In this document: one piece after another, positions 1-64,000 of the stretch | How positions within the stretch are numbered: position 1 is the first letter of the stretch | How the letters are laid out: each line of letters begins with the position of its first letter | Program-made: the position numbers and the translations under genes | From: Pterois miles | Taxonomy: Eukaryota > Chordata > Actinopteri > Perciformes > Scorpaenidae | Direction: 5' to 3' | DNA: 64,000 bases | NCBI GenBank assembly: GCA_947000775.1 | Contig: CAMQGK010000634.1 | Span: 18,806,501-18,870,500 of the forward strand | The notes under the pieces: generated by a model | Told to the model about the DNA's origin: nothing | What the model saw: the letters and a program-made list of their open reading frames with translations, nothing else | Databases searched by the model: none

Positions 1-861
1 TTATCAAATGTGAATTTTAATTTGTCCTCACAGCTCTTATCATGAACTTATTCATGAGCAGCCAATGTATGTTTGAAACACACCAGTCATCATTTTGTTT
101 AAATGAAAACTCCACTCCTGGTGCAGTGGATCGAATTTCTGCCAATGAACCACTCTTCGGCTCACGTGTGACTAATAGACATTTTAAAAAAACTAAACAA
201 CAAAAAAAGACTTGCCCTGATGAAGGCCTTAATAGCTGAAACATGTAGGCATGTTTTTAGTGCTACTGTGAATAAATCACCATGAGTTATTAAAGGCTTT
301 TTAATCAGTGGTCATTGTGTTAGCGTGTAAATTTGTTCTATGGCTAGATTAAAATTCATTAGTACAGTTTTCTCAGCCTACTCCTGTAGATTCCTGCTGT
401 ATAACATCAGGGGGATTCAAATGAACTTCCGCAGCCCCATCTTTCGCTGCAGCCTCTCGTAAACCTGAAAGTCAGGAGCGCGTGGCGGCTGCGTTACCTG
501 TTGTTTTTTATTTCGACATCCATGTTAACAGGTTTGAGCAGCCACACCTTGCCTATTTTTGATGTGAGCCACACGGTTGACGGCAGAAGTGATCATTTGA
601 CTGTATACTGACATCATGTCAGCAATAGAGTATCTCACAAACAGTGAATGTGATATTCTGACTCTATATACTCTATATTGGGCTATACAAATAAATAAAA
701 CAAATAAATTGAATCATATCAGCAACATTACTACACTTCCGATGTCTATATCTGTACAATATGTCAATCAACACTTCCTGCTTTCATTTGAAAAAAAAAA
801 ACCCTCAGGCATTTTTTTCTGTGGACAGAACTCCTTAATTTGTTAACACCCGGCTTTTGTA

Positions 862-1100
862 GGGGCAGCGGTGGTTCAGAGATGTGTCCTTGAGCAAGAC
901 ACGTAACCCCAACTTGCTCCCGAAGGCATAGCCATCGGTGTGTGAATGAGATGAATGAGTATTTAGATTAGATCCCGATGGGCAAAAAGGGCACCTTAGC
1001 ATTCTCTGCCATCAGTGTATGAATATGTGTGTGTATGGGTGAATTCAGACATGTAGTGTAATGCGTTTTGAGTGGTCCATTTTATTCTGAAATATGTGCA
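862..1100 (+). repeat. Degraded SINE-like element
   Basis: It opens with a GGGGCAGCGGTGGTTCAGAG head, resembling a tRNA-related promoter. It continues with CCTTGAGCAAGACACGTAACCCC and a tail of the kind GTGTAATGCGTTTTGAGTGGTC, seen at the 3' ends of many fish SINEs. The middle of the tRNA-like part appears deleted and no target duplication is evident. Confidence 0.55.
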
Positions 1101-1173
1101 GGACAGTGTTGTAGAACATGCAGTGACTTGCAGGGCTCCATGAATGAATGTAGTACGGGATTTTAATTGTGGA

Positions 1174-1660
1174 TTATTACCTCCGCCAAGGAGGTTATGT
1201 TTAATTTTGGGGGTGATCTGGAAGAAATCCTGGATTCTGGATCACTTTGAAATTTTCGTTAACATTGGGGTAAATGGGACCCAAAAAATTGTTTCTCAAT
1301 ATCTCTGGTAATTGTCGCCCAAAGCTCATGAAATTTGACTCAGGGATTTACAATATGTACTTCTATCAAATCCCAAAGGCTGATCCAGATCTGATCCAGA
1401 TGGTAGATTTTATAGCAATTTATATAAAAAATGGGGGTACTCTTACATTTTGGCCTTCTGTGCATTTAATATTAGCGGTAGAGATTTCTAACAAGCGGCA
1501 TCGTGTAGCTGAGACAATTCCGCATCTGAAGTATGTCAATGAATTTGATCTAGCTTTAATACTTGAGGAGATAGATCCAGAAGAAACCGCCAGGGGGGAC
1601 ACTATGGTGCTTGGTGGAGGTCTGCGCTCTCCGAGTGCTTTTCTAGTTACTATTATTTAC
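1174..1660. repeat. Dispersed fish repeat (CCTCCGCCAAGGAGG family)
   Basis: Begins ACCTCCGCCAAGGAGGTTAT, which contains a small palindrome, and ends GGTGGAGGTCTGCGCTCTCC then GAGTGCTTTTCTAGTT. I recognise both ends as high-copy in teleost genomes but cannot assign the class with confidence. The internal 140-codon frame is not a known protein. Confidence 0.6.
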
Positions 1661-2904
1661 AAATTACCACACATTTCTTGGCCTTTCTCTGTCTAAAATA
1701 AAGATAAATGACATTTATAATGAAATGAAATGGTCATTATGGAAGTCAAACTCTATGAAGCAAAAGCAGCAGCAGCATAAACGCTGCAGAAACATAGCTG
1801 ATACGCAGCAACGAGGTACCGTAGCCGCCACGCGCTCCTCACGCGGCTGGTCTAGCTCAGGCTTAACACACATTTAGCTGCTTATTTGGGACGCTTGTAC
1901 TCTCAATATTTAATGGCATTGACTTCTTGTTCCTTTTGAGTCTGAATGCACTTACTGTAAGCCGCTTTGAACAAAAGTGTCTGCCATATTAATGCTGTAG
2001 CAGGAAGGCTCTTGTTATTGCCCTTAGCCCAAGTACAGGTCTCAGAACTTGATCCCAGGGTTCTGCAGTGTAGCTGGATGCTGCTGCTAAACAGGGTGAG
2101 TGAAAGAATGTGTTTCCCTACAGGGATCAATATAGTTTTAAATTCCATCTCACACCCTGAGCCGCTTCTATCTGTGTGCACCTTTCCCTTTAAGTTTCCC
2201 CCTCGTCTCCTCTATTTATATCAGTGTCCATCCATCCGTTAAATCAATACGCATATTGCAGGTGCTTCTCATCAAGATTATAGTATGAGTATTTGTCATG
2301 ATCTTGAGATTTTGGTGGAGACTCATACACACAGTAGCTGTGGAAGGGTTTGAAGAAAGTATAGGTTGTAATTTATCGTTAAGCGGGGTCTATAAACCAT
2401 TTCCCTCATATCAGAATGTGATGGGGGGCATATTTATCACAAAATGCACACACATGTGCACAACACACGCACACATATCTGCTTGAGAGGGATTCTATTA
2501 AAACAAGGAAAGGTGCAGAGCTAGTCAGATCCCCAGCTATGAAGTCAGACAGCAAATAAATTATGGAAATAGACTCTGACTCGCGTCCTCCCTCCCTCTA
2601 AAACACAAACACACTCATGTTCACAACAAGTTTGATTTACTCTGGGGGGGCTTTGAGTAATGCTTCTCATGAAGGCGTGTTTTGTCGTAACTCGGAGGCT
2701 TGAGATGCGACCTAAATTCACTTTTTTTCATTTCAACTTTCAGACTTTTAAATACAGGAGGGGTGAGGACGTGTGCACCTTCTAAACAGACCCTTTCGTG
2801 CCGACGTCATGATTTTATCAAGCTGTTAGCTCGAGGCAAAATAAAACAAACACAGTAGGCAAACATGAATCACCTCGGAGTAGTATGCTTAAGTTACACA
2901 CTGA

Positions 2905-2995
2905 AAATATCATCTTGCTGTGTTATTGGGTGCCAGAATTGAAGGAGCGCGGCTTCACCTTGAGATTTTATTGTATTCCTTTGAAATGACGATCT
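2905..2995 (+). pseudogene. THAP-type zinc-finger relic (fragment)
   Basis: Plus-strand codons give SSCCVIGCQN, then a stop, RSAASP, another stop, and after a one-base shift RFYCIPLK. CC.IGC.N....LRFY.IP.K is the pattern of the first part of a THAP domain (C-x-x-x-C plus the following strand). The C-terminal CxxH half is not visible and the frame is broken, so this would be a dead fragment of a THAP transposase or THAP gene. Confidence 0.35.
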
Positions 2996-3580
2996 GTGAT
3001 TCGAGGCTCAAGTGAGCTACAATATCGGCGAAGCGTTTCAGTGACAGAGAGACAATGTTGCTCATAGTTTAGCTTTGTCTTCTGCGAACCGTAGCCATCA
3101 CACTGCTCACACAGAGGACTAAAGTATTAGAGAGATGGAAAGAAAAGGTTGCTAATAGTTTAGCCTATGTTTAGCCAAAGAAGATATATTGCTAAAAAGT
3201 GAAAGTGAATTGGTCGTTCGATTGCAACATCCAGCAGTGGAGCTCTGCTTCCTCCATTTTGGACTGAAAGTGACTACAGGACACCAACAAAGTGCCGTAT
3301 AGAAGTAAAAGAAAAATATTTCTATTCTTTTGTCATATATTTAATGCCTCAACCAAAAGTGCCTGTGTTGAACAATAAGAAAATGATAAATATGCATACT
3401 GCTTCCCAGAGGAGCATAAAATGAGTGATGGACACAAATGGAGGTTATAAAAATCCAACACACTGATTTTGAGGGCAATCTCATTCTTCTTCATATCAAG
3501 GACCTCCAAAATTTATGGATAATGGACCACAGATCATGGATGCATAAGAGGTTGTGCCATCTAGCACCTTTATCTATTCT

Positions 3581-3632
3581 CCCGAATTTCCCTCCGAGGA
3601 TTAATAAAGGTTCATCTTATCTTATCTTATCT
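3581..3632 (+). repeat. LINE/SINE 3' tail with (TTATC)n
   Basis: CCCGAATTTCCCTCCGAGGA then TTAATAAAGG and ATCTTATCTTATCTTATC. This is the usual 3' end of L2-clade LINEs and SINEs that borrow their tail. A near-identical tail occurs at 44705-44762 and in reverse at 24761. Confidence 0.7.
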
Positions 3633-4058
3633 TTACTTCTATACTCTTTGACGTAGCCACAGCTGTGAGCCTTTGGCTGTGACTAACAGAAGCTAAAATA
3701 TTAGCAATATTAGCATTATATTAGCATTTTCTGTCCACTTTTTTGGTTGCTTTGCAGTATAGGCAGCTGTTGCCAATGGTGGAATAGCAAATTTTAACTG
3801 TAAGTGTTCAGACAAACTAAAAAACAAGCTAGTAAAACTTGCTAGTCAGAATTAGTCTGCCTACACTTATCCACAAAAATAAGTCATGTTTACAAACAGA
3901 AAAGGAGTCTATGTAATAGATATGAAAATACAGAAATGGACCCAAGCAATACATTTCAAGCGCACATTCACTGGGTAAATATTTCAAACTGATGAGATGA
4001 AATATGCTCAGGGAGAGGTTATGTGATGGTATTTTTATTTGTGTGTGTGTGCATGTAC

Positions 4059-62839
<58,781 letters not shown>

Positions 62840-63415
62840 CTGGTGATAGAAAGATTATTTACTATAAAGGTCTTATTGAGAACATTTTTATATAGATCAG
62901 TTATTTTAATAAAATAATTTAATCATTTTAAACATTTTGCAGGGACCAATACGAATGTTTTGTTTATCTCTGTGGGAGATATCTGATGTTTGGTTCTCAC
63001 TTCTAACAAGGGTTGTGAACAACTTTGGTATCATGTGGTATCTCTATGTCAGTTAGGATGGAAAAAAACAGATAAATGGCTGAGACTGACAGTAGTTCTT
63101 GTGAAGTAAATGCAATGAAATGGGAAGGGAGAATACAACATCTAGTGGCTGAATGTTATCAATGTTATCAACAGGACCTATAAGACATGCAGCATATTAA
63201 AATGGATATGAAGGGGTGCCTTACACACCCATACTTAAAGCCTGTGATCTGCTGTACCATGGTCTCATCTCTGACCCCAAACTCAAATTAAACGTATTTT
63301 TTCAACAGGTATTGCCTGCTCTGTATTGAGACACGTTGGTAAAGGTACGGAAATTAAAGTCTTGTGATCTAAGGTCAGGGCTACCTTTGTAGGAAGGTGG
63401 GTGATTAAAAAGGGA

Positions 63416-63418
<3 letters not shown>

Positions 63419-63457
<39 letters not shown>
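63419..63457. repeat. (GA)n microsatellite
   Basis: About 19 GA units on the plus strand. Confidence 0.95.
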
Positions 63458-63460
<3 letters not shown>

Positions 63461-63512
63461 AGAAACCAAACTACTGACTAAAAAAAACGAGCTTTAATTT
63501 TAGAGATTAACT

Positions 63513-64000
63513 GAATGAAAAAGAACAATAATAAAGAGTGTAAAAGAGTAAAAAAGCAAAAAAAAAGACAAGAAAAAAAAAAAAGAAAGGAAAGGAGGAA
63601 AATAAGTGTGCAAGGAGAATTAAAAGGAAAGAAACAAGGTGAAAAAGAGAAAGAAATGAAGAGAAAGGAGTTAAGGGGATGGGGAGAAACAGAGAAGCAA
63701 AAGTAAGAAAAAGAGCAGGGGAAACTTAAAAAGAAGAAAGAGAGAGGGGAAAGGGAGGCTTAAAAAAAGGGAAGAAAAGGTGAAAAAATTAGGGGGGGAG
63801 AAAAAAAAAGGAGGGAAAAAGAAAAGAAGGAAGGAAGCGACAAAGAGAGCTAAAATAAAAAGGAAAAAAGAAGAAGGAGGAAGGAGGAAAAAAAATAATA
63901 GAAAGCAGTAAAAAACTAAATGCTAAATAAAGACCGAAGGGGGAGGAAAATGTAGAGTTAAAGGGTGGGAGGAGGGGGTGGAGGAGGGTTAAGGGTAAGC
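63513..64000. repeat. Purine-rich low-complexity tract
   Basis: Nearly 500 bp in which the plus strand is overwhelmingly A and G (GAAAAAGAGAAAGAAATGAA, AGGAAGGAAGCGACAAAGAG), reaching the window edge. The open frame at 63515-63706 is a product of this composition, not a gene. On the nbas strand it is a long pyrimidine tract. Confidence 0.85.

Larger units (their letters stand above)
1..4058. other. nbas intron after w19 (partial) and its contents
   Basis: No nbas exon is recognisable in these 4 kb on either strand. It holds a degraded SINE (862-1100), a dispersed fish repeat (1174-1660), a short THAP-like relic (2905-2995) and an L2-like retroposon tail (3581-3632). The open frame at 1274-1696 lies inside the dispersed repeat and matches no protein I know. 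The rest shows nothing I can name. Confidence 0.6.
62840..64000. other. nbas intron upstream of w1 (partial)
   Basis: No further nbas exon is recognisable. Contains a (GA)n tract (63419-63457) and a purine-rich tract (63513-64000). 62900-63400 shows nothing nameable. Confidence 0.6.

Noticed and set aside
1274..1696. 140-codon plus-strand open frame
   Set aside because: It lies entirely inside a dispersed high-copy repeat, its translation resembles no protein family I know, and its composition follows the repeat.
63515..63706. Lys/Glu/Arg-rich 63-codon frame
   Set aside because: Pure effect of the purine-rich tract.

Overview
The window is teleost fish genomic DNA, most likely from a percomorph. 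It has one long, intron-rich, multi-exon gene. The introns are packed with repeat types typical of fish: tRNA-derived SINEs, an IR/DR-type Tc1 element, hAT-like and TTAA-flanked MITEs, L1/Tx1 and L2-like LINE relics, and many long (CA)n microsatellites. I see no bacterial, viral or plasmid gene and no functional RNA gene.

The one host gene is nbas (NBAS subunit of the NRZ tethering complex; also called neuroblastoma amplified sequence). It is transcribed on the minus strand, so its 5' side is at the right of the window and its 3' side at the left. I could assemble 19 consecutive internal coding exons, from 62666-62839 (most 5') to 4059-4169 (most 3'). All are bounded by GT..AG, and the reading phase is compatible at all 18 junctions. 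They give 2372 coding bases, or 790 whole codons plus two bases. The family product is about 2370 residues, so this is roughly its middle-to-late third. The start codon, the N-terminal beta-propeller region and the C-terminus lie outside the window. Residue numbers in the exon entries count from the first residue of exon w1.

Layout from right to left: 62840-64000 is the upstream intron, ending in a purine-rich tract. Exons w1-w2 lie at 62.2-62.8 kb. A 5.2-kb intron follows with two TTAA MITEs abutting each other. Exon w3 is at 57.0 kb and a compact group w4-w7 is at 53.7-54.6 kb. Long introns with one or two exons each follow: w8 46.7, w9 43.3, w10 37.5, w11 33.8, w12 31.9, w13 29.3, w14 27.0, w15 25.8, w16 20.4 and w17 19.4 kb. 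Then comes a 14.8-kb repeat-rich intron, and w18-w19 at 4.1-4.6 kb.

NBAS proteins act on the cytosolic face of the ER with RINT1 and ZW10 (NRZ complex), tethering COPI vesicles for Golgi-to-ER retrograde traffic. They have also been implicated in nonsense-mediated mRNA decay. The introns record layered insertions: a SINE inside an L1 relic, a SINE and a TTAA MITE inside one hAT-like MITE, and a LINE inside a TTAA MITE. They also hold long fold-back elements that would form hairpins in the nbas pre-mRNA. The most functionally suggestive signals are a pentanucleotide microsatellite that forms the polypyrimidine tract of one nbas acceptor, CA-rich tracts just downstream of several nbas donors, and a few intronic stretches that look like candidate regulatory DNA. 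I found no convincing undescribed gene system.
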